Source: Arthrobacter humicola
GTDB taxonomy: Bacteria > Actinomycetota > Actinomycetes > Actinomycetales > Micrococcaceae
Reading direction: 5' to 3'
Assembly: GCF_022803015.1 (NCBI RefSeq)
Contig: NZ_JAFKON010000002.1
Coordinates: forward strand, 310,001 to 374,000
Length of the DNA: 64,000 nucleotides
Below, piece after piece: positions 52,234-60,979 of the stretch (the stretch's first letter is position 1; every line of letters starts with the position of its first letter). The translations under genes were made by a program, and so were the position numbers. Under the pieces are notes generated by a model, which was given only the letters and a program-made list of their open reading frames with translations, did no database searches and was not told the origin of the DNA.

Positions 52234-53763
52234 ATGCGTCAAAAATCCCCAGCGGCCCCTGCCGGCACCGCGCCGGAAGCGAGCGTAGACCACGAAGCGT
52301 GGCTCCAGCCCATCCCCGAATCACAACGGACCCGCAAGGTCTCCGGCCAGTTCTGGATCTGGGCCGGCGCCAATCTCGCCCCGATCAACTGGGTGCTCGG
52401 AGCGCTCGGCATCCAGCTTGGCCTGGGATTCGCGGACACCGTCACGGTTCTTGTCCTCGGAAACCTGATCGGGATGCTGCTCTTCGGCTGCTTCGTCCTG
52501 CTGGGCCAAAAGACCGGAGCGACCGGCATGGTGCTGGCCCGCGCCGCCTTCGGCCGGCGCGGCAACTACCTGCCCGCCGGCATCCAGGCTCTCCTGGTGA
52601 TCGGCTGGTGTGCGGTCAACACCTGGATCATCCTGGATCTGGTCATGGCGCTGTTCGGAACGCTCGGCTGGGTTGACCCGGAGGCCAAGAACTACGCCTG
52701 GAAGATTGGCATCGCCACCTTCATCATGGCTGTACAGGTAGCCATCGCCTGGTTCGGCTATAAAGCCATCGCCGCCTTCGAGAAGTGGACCGTGCCGCCC
52801 ACCATCATCATCTTGACCGTGATGTCGGCAGTGGCCTGGTTCGGCATGAAGATCAACTGGACCTACGCCGGCCCGGCGGGGCACATCCTGGAAGGCTCGG
52901 AACGCATCGCCGCGATGAGCGCGGTCATGACGGCCATCGGCATCGGCTGGGGCATCACCTGGTTCACCTACGCTGCGGATTACTCCCGCTTTGTCAGCAC
53001 CACGGTGCCCAAGCGCAAGGTCTACCTCGCCTCGGTGCTGGGCCAGTTCATCCCGGTCGTCTGGCTGGGCATCCTGGGGGCCAGCCTGGCGACCAACACG
53101 GGTGAAATTGATCCCGGCAAACTCATCGTCCAGAACTTCGGCGCGCTGGCCCTTCCTGTGCTGCTCATGGTGCTGCACGGCCCGATCGCGACCAACATCT
53201 TGAACATCTACACCTTTTCCGTCGCCACGCAGGCCCTGGACATCTCCATCAGCCGGCGCAAGTTGAACCTGTTCGTCGGCGTCTTCTCCCTCGCGGCCGT
53301 GATCTTCTTCATCTTCCAGGAGGATTTCGCCTCCGTGCTGGACGCCTGGCTGATTGGGCTGGTCGCCTGGGTGGCTGCCTGGGGCGGAGTCATGCTGGTC
53401 CATTACTTCTGGATCGAGAAGCGCTGGCCCGGCGACCCGTCCCGGCTCTTTGACGCCGTCGGCACCAAACGCCTGCCGGGCGTGAATCCGGCCGGTGTCG
53501 CTTCACTGCTCATCGGCATCTTCGCCACCTGGCTGTTCATGTACGGACTGGTGCCGGCCATGCAGGGCCCCATCGCCGTCGCCCTGGGCGGGTGGGATCT
53601 GTCCTGGCTCGCCGGGGGACTGGCCAGCGCCGCGGCTTACGCCGTCCTCGGTCCGCGGTTCCACAGGAAGTTCCTGGATGTCCCCACCCCCAGCGAACAG
53701 ACCGCAGATTCACCTGAGGCAACCGGCCTTCCGGTCACATCAACCACGCCCGCCGCCCTCTAG
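52234..53763 (+). CDS. NCS1-family permease (cytosine/allantoin/hydantoin type)
   Basis: This 509-residue protein has about 12 membrane helices and NCS1 motifs: QFWIWAGANLAPINWVLGAL near residue 42, ARAAFGRRGNYLPAG and WFTYAADYSRFV. The family takes up nucleobases, allantoin, hydantoins and related rings. A strong GGAGG precedes the ATG. The deacetylase gene follows after 15 bp in the same operon. Confidence 0.9.
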   Translation: MRQKSPAAPAGTAPEASVDHEAWLQPIPESQRTRKVSGQFWIWAGANLAPINWVLGALGIQLGLGFADTVTVLVLGNLIGMLLFGCFVLLGQKTGATGMVLARAAFGRRGNYLPAGIQALLVIGWCAVNTWIILDLVMALFGTLGWVDPEAKNYAWKIGIATFIMAVQVAIAWFGYKAIAAFEKWTVPPTIIILTVMSAVAWFGMKINWTYAGPAGHILEGSERIAAMSAVMTAIGIGWGITWFTYAADYSRFVSTTVPKRKVYLASVLGQFIPVVWLGILGASLATNTGEIDPGKLIVQNFGALALPVLLMVLHGPIATNILNIYTFSVATQALDISISRRKLNLFVGVFSLAAVIFFIFQEDFASVLDAWLIGLVAWVAAWGGVMLVHYFWIEKRWPGDPSRLFDAVGTKRLPGVNPAGVASLLIGIFATWLFMYGLVPAMQGPIAVALGGWDLSWLAGGLASAAAYAVLGPRFHRKFLDVPTPSEQTADSPEATGLPVTSTTPAAL

Positions 53764-53778
53764 CAGGAGATCAACCCC

Positions 53779-54750
53779 GTGAACTTCCCCGCTTTCGCCG
53801 ACACCGCCCATCCCATCACCTGGCCCGAAGGCAATCGTGCCGCGGCGTCCTTCACCTTCGACGTCGACGCCGAATCCTGCACCATCGCCCATGATCCGCA
53901 GAGCACCAGGCGCATGTCCCTCATGACGCACCAGTCCTACGGGCCCAAGGTCGCCGTCCCGCGGATCCTGCAGATCCTTGAGCGCCAGCAGATCCAGGCG
54001 ACGTTCTTCGTCCCGGGATTCACCGCCGAATGCTACCCGGACGTGGTCCGCCGGATAGCCGACGGCGGCCACGAGATTGCACACCACGGGTACCTGCACG
54101 AACCCATGCAAGGCATCGACGCCGCCACGGAGGCGCGGTACCTGGACCGGGGCCTGGATGCCCTGGCCAAGGCCGCCGGCGTCCGGCCGACCGGCTACCG
54201 GGCACCATGGTGGGAGCTCAACTGGCATTCCCCCGCCCTCCTTGCCGACCGCGGGTTCCTGTATGACTCAAGCCTGCTCGACGGCGACGCGCCGTACCGC
54301 TTCAGCGTTGCCGAGGCAGACCCCCGCGATCTCGTTGAAATCCCTGTCGACTGGGCCCTGGACGACTGGGAGCAGTATGCCTTCTACCCGGGCGTCACCG
54401 GAAGCGGCGTCATCGAAAGCCCGGCCAAGGTCCTCGAAATGTGGACGCTGGAGGCCGAAGCCCACCACGCTGCCGGGAGCTGCTTCGTCCTGACCAACCA
54501 CCCCTTCATTTCCGGCCGGCCGTCCAAGGCCGTGGCCCTGGAACAGCTGATGGACCGGGTCAAATCCATGGACGGCATGTGGGTCACCACCATGGAGAAG
54601 ATCGCGCAGCACACGCGCGACTCCGTCGAAGAGATCCACACCCACGCGCGCATTGCCGTGCCCGGATTCCCGGACACCGGTGCACAGTTCACGCCGGCCG
54701 ACGTGCGGCAGCCCCAAGGAGCCACGGCGCGGCGCAGGGCCGGAATCTAG
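53779..54750 (+). CDS. Polysaccharide-deacetylase-family hydrolase, PuuE/cyclic-imidase-like
   Basis: This 323-residue protein has the NodB fold: SFTFDVDAES (catalytic and metal Asp), GHEIAHHGYLHE (metal His pair) and GYRAPWWELN. It has no signal peptide, so a cytosolic small-molecule hydrolase such as PuuE allantoinase or cyclic imide hydrolase fits better than a polysaccharide deacetylase. The GTG start has AGGAG eight bases upstream. With an NCS1 permease and PucR regulator it should open an imported cyclic amide or ureide. The exact substrate is unknown. Confidence 0.85.
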   Translation: MNFPAFADTAHPITWPEGNRAAASFTFDVDAESCTIAHDPQSTRRMSLMTHQSYGPKVAVPRILQILERQQIQATFFVPGFTAECYPDVVRRIADGGHEIAHHGYLHEPMQGIDAATEARYLDRGLDALAKAAGVRPTGYRAPWWELNWHSPALLADRGFLYDSSLLDGDAPYRFSVAEADPRDLVEIPVDWALDDWEQYAFYPGVTGSGVIESPAKVLEMWTLEAEAHHAAGSCFVLTNHPFISGRPSKAVALEQLMDRVKSMDGMWVTTMEKIAQHTRDSVEEIHTHARIAVPGFPDTGAQFTPADVRQPQGATARRRAGI

Positions 54751-54776
54751 GGCACAAATCCGGCCCTGGCAAGCAC

Positions 54777-54824
54777 AGGTCCCCGGCGCGGCCCCTCGTC
54801 AGAGGGTGGCTGGGCCGGGGACCT
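54777..54824 (+). terminator. Hairpin after the PuuE-like gene
   Basis: AGGTCCCCGGC (54777-54787) pairs with GCCGGGGACCT (54814-54824), a perfect 11-bp stem around a 26-base loop. It lies between convergent genes and may act in both directions. There is no long T-tract. Confidence 0.6.
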
Positions 54825-54863
54825 TCCTGCGGGGCGGCCCGGAGCCGGCGGCGAAGCTGGTGT

Positions 54864-56024
54864 TTAGCCGGTCTTGGCCATCGCGTAGGCCACGGTGCCG
54901 TAGGCCAGGGCGCCGGACATTTCGGTGAGCAGTTCCGGGTTGGTGTTGGCGATCGTGTCGCACGCCTCGTGGTAGCAGGGATCGAGGTCCTTGCCGGCCA
55001 CACCGCCGTAGGCCTGGGCCTGGGCCTGGGTCTTCCTCTTCTCATCGCCGGTGAACAGCCCGCCGCCGGGAATGCCGGCCGAGAGGAAGGCGTCGTAGTC
55101 CGAGCCGCCGTCAAAGGGCGTGGTCTCGGCCGGCAGCGCGTTCTCCTGGAAATAGCGGAAGAAGACGTCCTCTATCGCCTTGGACCCGGCCGGGCCGGCA
55201 TGGCCGAAGTCCGTGCCGTCCCCGTCATGGACCGAGCGGACCCCGTTGGGCGAGGCCACCATGTCCACGTTCAGGTTCGCCGCGGTCTGGCCGATCTCGG
55301 CCGGGCTGAGTTCGTCGACGTAGTGCTGGGACCCGTACAGCCCGTCCTCCTCGCCGCCCCAGAACGCGAACCGGACCCGGTTAACCGGCGTGATCCCGGC
55401 CTCCTTCATCCACCGCGCGGTCTCCAGGACCGCCGCGACCCCGCTGCCGTTGTCATCAATGCCCGGGCCCTCCTGCACGGAGTCCAGATGCGCGCCCACC
55501 ACCACGGTGTGCCCGGCACTGCCCCCGGTGTCGGCCAGGATGTTAAAGGACTCCACCGTCTTGCCGCGCCGGCCGTCCTCTTTGAACGTGAAGCTCTGCC
55601 GCACCGGCGAGTACCCGGCCGCGCGCAGCTGTTCCTCGACGTAGCGGGCCGACTCCTCATACCCCGAGGTCCCCGAGGCCCGGTTCCCGCCGTTGGCATC
55701 CGCCACCCGCTGCAGCGCCTGCAGGTGCCCCACCATGTCCCGGGACTTGAACGCCGCCAGCACCGCACGCGCATCCACCGTGCTCGCCGGGGTCAGCTGC
55801 GGAACCGCAGCACTCGGACTGGCAGACTCGGCGGGTGCGGCGGATTGGCTCGTGCCGCCGCCTGATTTGCCCGTGGCGCCACCTGAGGGTGTGCCGGATG
55901 GTGTGCCACCGGACGGAATGCCGGCCGACGGGATGTCAGCCGCGACCCCGGAGGTACAGGCCGACGTCGAGAGCAGGACCAGGGCGAGGAGCGAGGGAAA
56001 TACGTGCTTGCGGAGAGTGATCAT
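54864..56024 (-). CDS. M28-family zinc aminopeptidase, lipoprotein
   Basis: This 386-residue protein has a lipoprotein signal with lipobox near LLSTSAC (about residues 17-23), a Gly/Ser/Pro linker to about residue 75, then an M28 domain. Zinc ligands are His and Asp in VVGAHLDSVQ, Asp in PGIDDNGSGVA, Glu in FWGGEEDGLYGS, Asp in NVDMVAS and His in DPCYHEACD. It cleaves peptides outside the cell. No operon partner is present. Confidence 0.9.
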   Translation of the reverse strand: MITLRKHVFPSLLALVLLSTSACTSGVAADIPSAGIPSGGTPSGTPSGGATGKSGGGTSQSAAPAESASPSAAVPQLTPASTVDARAVLAAFKSRDMVGHLQALQRVADANGGNRASGTSGYEESARYVEEQLRAAGYSPVRQSFTFKEDGRRGKTVESFNILADTGGSAGHTVVVGAHLDSVQEGPGIDDNGSGVAAVLETARWMKEAGITPVNRVRFAFWGGEEDGLYGSQHYVDELSPAEIGQTAANLNVDMVASPNGVRSVHDGDGTDFGHAGPAGSKAIEDVFFRYFQENALPAETTPFDGGSDYDAFLSAGIPGGGLFTGDEKRKTQAQAQAYGGVAGKDLDPCYHEACDTIANTNPELLTEMSGALAYGTVAYAMAKTG

Positions 56025-56255
56025 GCCGGGAGCCCATCACTAGTCGGTACAAGTTCGCTTGCTCCGGCTCGATCGGTCAGGACGCTCGCCACTGACGCTC
56101 CAGTAAGACGCGGCCACCATCGCCCGGCAAATACTCCTATCAGGTCGAACCATTGTCGGCCCCGCGGCTGTAACTTCAATAGCGCCTCGCTGTGAATCTG
56201 CTGTGCAATTGGGTTGCATCAACCAAGGACCACCAGACCGGTCCGGTGCTTAACC
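56025..56255. other. Intergenic region upstream of the M28 peptidase gene
   Basis: About 230 bp between two minus-strand genes. It should contain the M28 promoter. No gene or clear operator is seen before the hairpin at 56256. Confidence 0.3.
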
Positions 56256-56296
56256 GGGAGGGGGCGCCGCAGACAGGCTCTGCGGCGCCCCCTCCC
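56256..56296 (-). terminator. Strong terminator hairpin after ribokinase
   Basis: GGGAGGGGGCGCCGCAGA pairs perfectly with TCTGCGGCGCCCCCTCCC (18 bp, loop CAGGC). It is 30 bp beyond the ribokinase stop on the minus strand. There is no T-tract, but stem strength favours a terminator. Confidence 0.75.
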
Positions 56297-56325
56297 GTGG
56301 CGGCCCTAACTGGCGGGGGTGGCCG

Positions 56326-57282
56326 TTAAGCGAGCAGTCCCTCCACATCCGCCGCTTTCGGGTACGCCGTTTGCGTCCCCTTCCTGGTCGCTGCCAAGGC
56401 CGCGGCAACGGACGCGAAGGCGGCAGCGGCCGGAAGTGAATCGCCGGCGGCAAGGCGCGCAGCCACGGCCCCGGTGAATGCATCGCCTGCGCCGGTGGTG
56501 TCCTTGGCGTCGACCCTGGTGGGTTCAATGCGGGTGATGCGGCCCTCGGCGCCGGCTCCGGAGTCCAGGACGACGGAGCCGTTCGCCCCCAAAGTGACCA
56601 CAACGCGGTGCAGTCCGCGATCGGCGAACTTGTCCCGGACCGGCGCCCACGCCGCGGCGTCAGCCCCGGCGTCGGGCACGGCGGCGCCGCCCAGGAACAG
56701 CGACGCCTCATGCGCGTTCACCAGCAGGATGTCGCAGAGTGCGGCCAAGCTCGCCGGGATCTCGGCGTAGGGCGACAGGTTGAGCAGAACTGTCGCCCCG
56801 GCGTCGTGGCCCAAGCGGGCCGCGGCCTCAACGGTGTCCAGACCGACCTCGAGGCACAGGCACATCACGGACGCGCCCTCGAACAATTCGGCGGAAGCGG
56901 CAACATCCCCGGGCGCCAGTGTGCCGTTGGCTCCGGCCGAGATGATGATGTTGTTCTCACCGTGGGCGTCGACGGAAATGACGGCGACGCCGGTCGCAGC
57001 ATCAGGCGTGCGGCGGACGCGGGAAATGTCCACCCCGGCCCCGGCGGTGGAGGCCAGAAGCATGGTCCCGTTGGTGTCGTCGCCCACCGCACCGATCAGC
57101 ACGACCCGGCTTCCGAGTTTGGCCGCCGCGACCGCCTGGTTGGCGCTCTTGCCGCCGGGATTGACCGCAAAGCCATTCCCGTGCACCGTTTCGCCGGGGA
57201 GGGGGAGCCTGTCGCAGTAGATGGTCAGGTCCGCATTCAGTGAACCGACGACGACGATCCGGCCAGAGTCCGGGCGGGTCAT
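56326..57282 (-). CDS. rbsK: Ribokinase (PfkB family) of the uridine operon
   Basis: This 318-residue protein has GSLNADLTIYCDRLPLPGET, NPGGKSANQAVAAAKLGS and the catalytic DTTGAGDAFTGA. It phosphorylates ribose released from nucleosides. Its start overlaps the transporter stop by 4 bp. The order nucleoside hydrolase, MFS, ribokinase matches the Corynebacterium glutamicum uriH-uriT-rbsK1 set. Confidence 0.93.
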   Translation of the reverse strand: MTRPDSGRIVVVGSLNADLTIYCDRLPLPGETVHGNGFAVNPGGKSANQAVAAAKLGSRVVLIGAVGDDTNGTMLLASTAGAGVDISRVRRTPDAATGVAVISVDAHGENNIIISAGANGTLAPGDVAASAELFEGASVMCLCLEVGLDTVEAAARLGHDAGATVLLNLSPYAEIPASLAALCDILLVNAHEASLFLGGAAVPDAGADAAAWAPVRDKFADRGLHRVVVTLGANGSVVLDSGAGAEGRITRIEPTRVDAKDTTGAGDAFTGAVAARLAAGDSLPAAAAFASVAAALAATRKGTQTAYPKAADVEGLLA

Positions 57283-58703
57283 TTCGCCTCAGCTTCCAAG
57301 GGCTTGGGAATCAGGAGTGAAGCGGCGAAAGCCGCCACGGTGATGATCAGGCCCACCGTGATCGCGGTCAAGTAGGATGCCTGGGCATCGCCCAGTGCAG
57401 AAGAGGCCACCAGCGCTGCCGGCAGGACCAGGAAGCTCAGGCCGGCGCCCAGGTTGAACGCGCCGGCGTTCATGCCGGGGAGAAAGCCGGGGTTGCCAGC
57501 TGGGGAGAGGACAACGCCAAGGCCGTTCAGCATGATGTTGACCGTACCCGCGTACATGATGCCCAGCAACGCTGTTCCGGCAATCATCATGGGCAGGCTG
57601 CTGAGGCCGAAGAAGGCGATGATCGCCAGGGCCACGACGCTGCCGGCCATGCCGATCCGCAAAACTTTGGTGTAGCCGAAAACCGGGGCCAAACGGCCGC
57701 TGATGGGTCCGACAACCCAGCCCAGGAGGGCGTAGGGAGTCAGGATGATGAGTGACATTTCGGTCGGTCCCACGCCGAAGCCGGGAGCCGTGGCCTGCAC
57801 GTAGGCGGGAACGATGCCGTTGATGACCGCGAAGACGCCGGTCATGGTCAGGATTGTGGTCAGCAACGGCGCCCAAGTGGAGCGCTGGCGCAGGTGGGCG
57901 GTCTCCACCATGGGCTGCCGGGAGCGCTTTTCCACCGTCCAGAACCCGAAGAAGGCGATCACTGCAACGGCGATGAGGGCAGTCGCCAGTGCGAGGGTGC
58001 CGGGGGAGAATCCGCTGACCAGTTTGGAGGCCTCGTTGAGGGCTGTGAGCAGGGCGCCGACCGCGATCACGATGAAGAAGACGCCGGGCCAGTCCATCTT
58101 GGTGCCCACCGCCGGCTTGCTCTCACCGGCCAGAACGGCGACCAGGCCCGCCGCCACGACGGCCAGCACCACCATGAGCCAGAAGATGCTGCGGAATCCG
58201 TAATGCTCGGCGAAATAACCGCCGACAAAGGAGTCGACGCCGGCAACCCCGCCGTTGACGGCGGTGATGAGGCCCATGAGGGCACCGTACTTCCGCGGGT
58301 CACTGACGGCGGAGCGCAGCATGATCAGGCACAGCGGGACCGTGGGGCCGCTGACGCCCTGGATGATGCGTCCGACGAAGAGCCAGGTGATATCGGGAGC
58401 CATGGCCGCGATCACCGAGCCGACAGCCATCATCAACATCATGCCCAGCAGGATCTTCTTGCGCCCCACAATGTCGCTCAGGCGCGGCAGGAAGAGGGAA
58501 AACAGTGCTGCCGCGGTGAAGAACCAGGTCTGGGACAGGCCGATCACGGCCTGATCGGTGTGGAGTTCGTTGCCCATCGTGACCAGGGCGGGGCTGAGCA
58601 TCGATGCGTTGAGCTGGAAGGCAATGCAGGCCGTCAACAGGGCCGCCGTGAGTGCAGCGACGCTTCGTCCCGTTGTCTTGGATTCGTAAGTCAGAGTGCT
58701 CAT
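57279..58703 (-). CDS. uriT: MFS transporter, probable nucleoside (uridine) importer
   Basis: This 474-residue protein has about 14 hydrophobic segments, in the range of DHA2-type MFS carriers, with RLSDIVGRKKILLGMMLMMA as motif A. It overlaps both neighbouring genes by 4 bp. Its place between nucleoside hydrolase and ribokinase points to uridine or general nucleoside uptake, like UriT. Substrate is inferred from gene order. Confidence 0.85.
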   Translation of the reverse strand: MSTLTYESKTTGRSVAALTAALLTACIAFQLNASMLSPALVTMGNELHTDQAVIGLSQTWFFTAAALFSLFLPRLSDIVGRKKILLGMMLMMAVGSVIAAMAPDITWLFVGRIIQGVSGPTVPLCLIMLRSAVSDPRKYGALMGLITAVNGGVAGVDSFVGGYFAEHYGFRSIFWLMVVLAVVAAGLVAVLAGESKPAVGTKMDWPGVFFIVIAVGALLTALNEASKLVSGFSPGTLALATALIAVAVIAFFGFWTVEKRSRQPMVETAHLRQRSTWAPLLTTILTMTGVFAVINGIVPAYVQATAPGFGVGPTEMSLIILTPYALLGWVVGPISGRLAPVFGYTKVLRIGMAGSVVALAIIAFFGLSSLPMMIAGTALLGIMYAGTVNIMLNGLGVVLSPAGNPGFLPGMNAGAFNLGAGLSFLVLPAALVASSALGDAQASYLTAITVGLIITVAAFAASLLIPKPLEAEAK

Positions 58704-59713
58704 GAGTTGGCTCCGTTTCCTGCGCCGATGCTGACGGCGGCGGACGGGTCCACGTCGCCGATGCGCACCAGGGCGTCTGTGACGAGGTTCCAGAACTTCG
58801 CGTGATCGAGGTCCACAGCAACAGACGTGTGGCAGTCCTCCGGTGCCGGGGCGCGGAAATCGGCGACGGTCATGCCGAGCGTCAGTTGGCCCTGCAGTTC
58901 GATGTTCACGGGGACTTTGCGGGTGGTCATCACCGTGGGATCGATGACGTAGGCCACCGCGCAGGGGTCGTGGACGGGCGGGTAATCGAAGCCCTGGGCG
59001 TCCTTGTACGTCTTGGTGAAGAACTCCATCAGCTCCAGCACGAACTGGGCGGGCTTGGTACCCACGGCGGCGATTTTTTCCACGACTTCGGGGGTCGCGA
59101 GGGCCTGGTGCGTGAGGTCCAAGCCCACCATGACCACCGGCCACGGCTCGTTGAACACAATATGTGCGGCCTCGGGGTCGATGATGATGTTGAATTCGGA
59201 AACGGCGCTCCAGTTGCCTACGTGGTACCCGCCGCCCATGAGCACAACTTCTTTCACGCGCTCCACGATGCGCGGCTCCTTGCGGGCCGCCATGGCAATG
59301 TTGGTCAGTCCTGCCGTGGGCACCAGCGTCACAGTGCCAGGCTCGTGCGCCATAACAGTGTCGATGATGAGGTCGACGGCGTGGCGCGGGTCCAGTTCGA
59401 TGCTGGATTCGGGCTGGGCGGGGCCGTCCATGCCGCTCTCACCGTGGATGTCGGGGGCGGTTTCGATGCTGCGGACCAAGGGCCGATCGCAGCCGGCGGC
59501 GAAGGGGACGCCGGTGATGCCGGCAATCGTGCCCACCGACAGGGCGTTGCGGGTGACCCTTTCGAGGGTCTGGTTGCCGACGACCGTTGTGACCGCGAGC
59601 AGCTCAATGTACGGATTGCCGTGAGCCAGCAGCATGGCCACGGCGTCGTCATGGCCTGGGTCGCAGTCCAGGATGATCTTCCTGCGTTCCGGTTTCAGGG
59701 TGATGGGATCCAC
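58700..59713 (-). CDS. uriH: Inosine-uridine-preferring nucleoside hydrolase
   Basis: This 337-residue protein has the calcium-binding ILDCDPGHDDAVAMLLAHGN at the N-terminus, VVGNQTLERVTRN, and the C-terminal HDPCAVAYVIDP. It splits nucleosides to base and ribose. It is the first gene of the minus-strand operon, divergent from the LacI regulator, with two LacI operators between. Confidence 0.93.
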   Translation of the reverse strand: MDPITLKPERRKIILDCDPGHDDAVAMLLAHGNPYIELLAVTTVVGNQTLERVTRNALSVGTIAGITGVPFAAGCDRPLVRSIETAPDIHGESGMDGPAQPESSIELDPRHAVDLIIDTVMAHEPGTVTLVPTAGLTNIAMAARKEPRIVERVKEVVLMGGGYHVGNWSAVSEFNIIIDPEAAHIVFNEPWPVVMVGLDLTHQALATPEVVEKIAAVGTKPAQFVLELMEFFTKTYKDAQGFDYPPVHDPCAVAYVIDPTVMTTRKVPVNIELQGQLTLGMTVADFRAPAPEDCHTSVAVDLDHAKFWNLVTDALVRIGDVDPSAAVSIGAGNGANS

Positions 59714-59781
59714 GTAAATATCTCCACGTCGTTGGGGGTCCGCCGGGGCGGTGCGATAAAGCGTTCAGAGTGAGTTTGGCA

Positions 59782-59833
59782 CTGTCAAGCGTCAAGCGTC
59801 AAGCGCTTAACGTAAGTGACGTCAAGCGCTTGA
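59782..59833. promoter_or_regulatory. Two LacI operators and GTCAAGC repeats
   Basis: TCAAGCGCTTAA (59799-59810) and the perfect TCAAGCGCTTGA (59822-59833) are centred 23 bp apart. GTCAAGC repeats precede the first. Both lie between uriH and the LacI gene and suit cooperative binding by the regulator, controlling both directions. Confidence 0.8.
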
Positions 59834-59879
59834 TGTCTTGCGGCAGGTGCGATGCGTCACTCCCGGCTACGATCGAGGT

Positions 59880-60929
59880 ATGGAATCCGGCGAACAAGTA
59901 CACGAGCTTCGGGGGCGCACCCCGCGCGTCACTGCGGCGATGGTGGCCGCGCGGGCCGGGGTCTCCACCGCAACGGTCTCCCTTGTGGCCAACGGAAAGA
60001 CCCAGGGGCGGGTCTCGGAGGACAACATTTCGCGGGTCCGGGAAGCCATTGCGGAACTCGGCTATGTGGTGGACAGTATTGGCAGTTCGCTAGCCAAGGG
60101 CATCAGTTCGATCGTCATTCTCGTGGCGCCGGACATCTCCAACCCTTTCTTCGCCAACGTCATTGCAGGTGTCCGCGGCGCGCTCGGCGCCGAATACCAG
60201 CTGCTGCTCTCCGTCACGGACGCCGGGGAGTTCCCGCGCGTCGACGACGTCCGCAGGCTCCTGGCTTTGCGGCCGGCCGGGCTGCTCGTAGATGCGCCCA
60301 GCGCGGAGTTCCTGGAGGATCTTTCCGTCGCTGGGCCTCTCGTTCTGCTGGACGCCCCCGGCTTGGAGTCCTTCGCCCCCTCGGTGAATCTCGACGTCGG
60401 ACACGGCGCCCGCCTGCTGGCCCGGCACCTGGCGGACGCCGGACATAAACAAGCGGCGTACATGGACAGTGTGACCGGCACGGCGACCTTCGATATCCGG
60501 CGGGCGGCATTCCTAGAGGAGTCCGCGGCGCTGGGCATCACCGTGGCCACGGACCATGTCATCGGCACCACCATTGACGTCGGCGCCGCCGCCGGCGCGT
60601 TCGCCGCGGCGTGGCCGGATTGGCAGCGGGACGGTGTCACCGCCGTCGTCTGCGCCACCGATACCCATGCCTACGGCGTGCTGCAGGAAGCCAGGGTGGC
60701 CGGCGTCCGCATTCCGCAGGAACTGGCCGTGGCAGGCTTCGATGACCTGCCCTATTCGGCCACGTCCAACCCGGGCCTGACCAGCGTCCACCTTCCGGGC
60801 GACGCCCTCGGGGCCAGGGCCGGCGAACAGCTCCGCAGGGTCATGGAGGGCAAGGGCTTGGAACAGCACCAGCTGATCCTCCAGGGTTCACTGATGGTCC
60901 GCGGTTCCACGGAACCGGCCAGCACCTAG
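59880..60929 (+). CDS. uriR: LacI-family regulator of nucleoside use (UriR-like)
   Basis: This 349-residue protein has the LacI headpiece VTAAMVAARAGVSTATVSLV with hinge SEDNISRVREAIAELGY and a periplasmic-binding-like effector domain (SIVILVAPDISNPFFANVIA). It is divergent from the uridine operon and has its operators in the gap. The ATG is very close to GAGG, so an upstream TTG (59838) may be the true start. The amidohydrolase gene follows after 50 bp. Confidence 0.88.
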   Translation: MESGEQVHELRGRTPRVTAAMVAARAGVSTATVSLVANGKTQGRVSEDNISRVREAIAELGYVVDSIGSSLAKGISSIVILVAPDISNPFFANVIAGVRGALGAEYQLLLSVTDAGEFPRVDDVRRLLALRPAGLLVDAPSAEFLEDLSVAGPLVLLDAPGLESFAPSVNLDVGHGARLLARHLADAGHKQAAYMDSVTGTATFDIRRAAFLEESAALGITVATDHVIGTTIDVGAAAGAFAAAWPDWQRDGVTAVVCATDTHAYGVLQEARVAGVRIPQELAVAGFDDLPYSATSNPGLTSVHLPGDALGARAGEQLRRVMEGKGLEQHQLILQGSLMVRGSTEPAST

Positions 60930-60979
60930 AAAACCGGACCGAGCCCACCCACGAACATCTCACCCGAGGAGTTGTCAGC

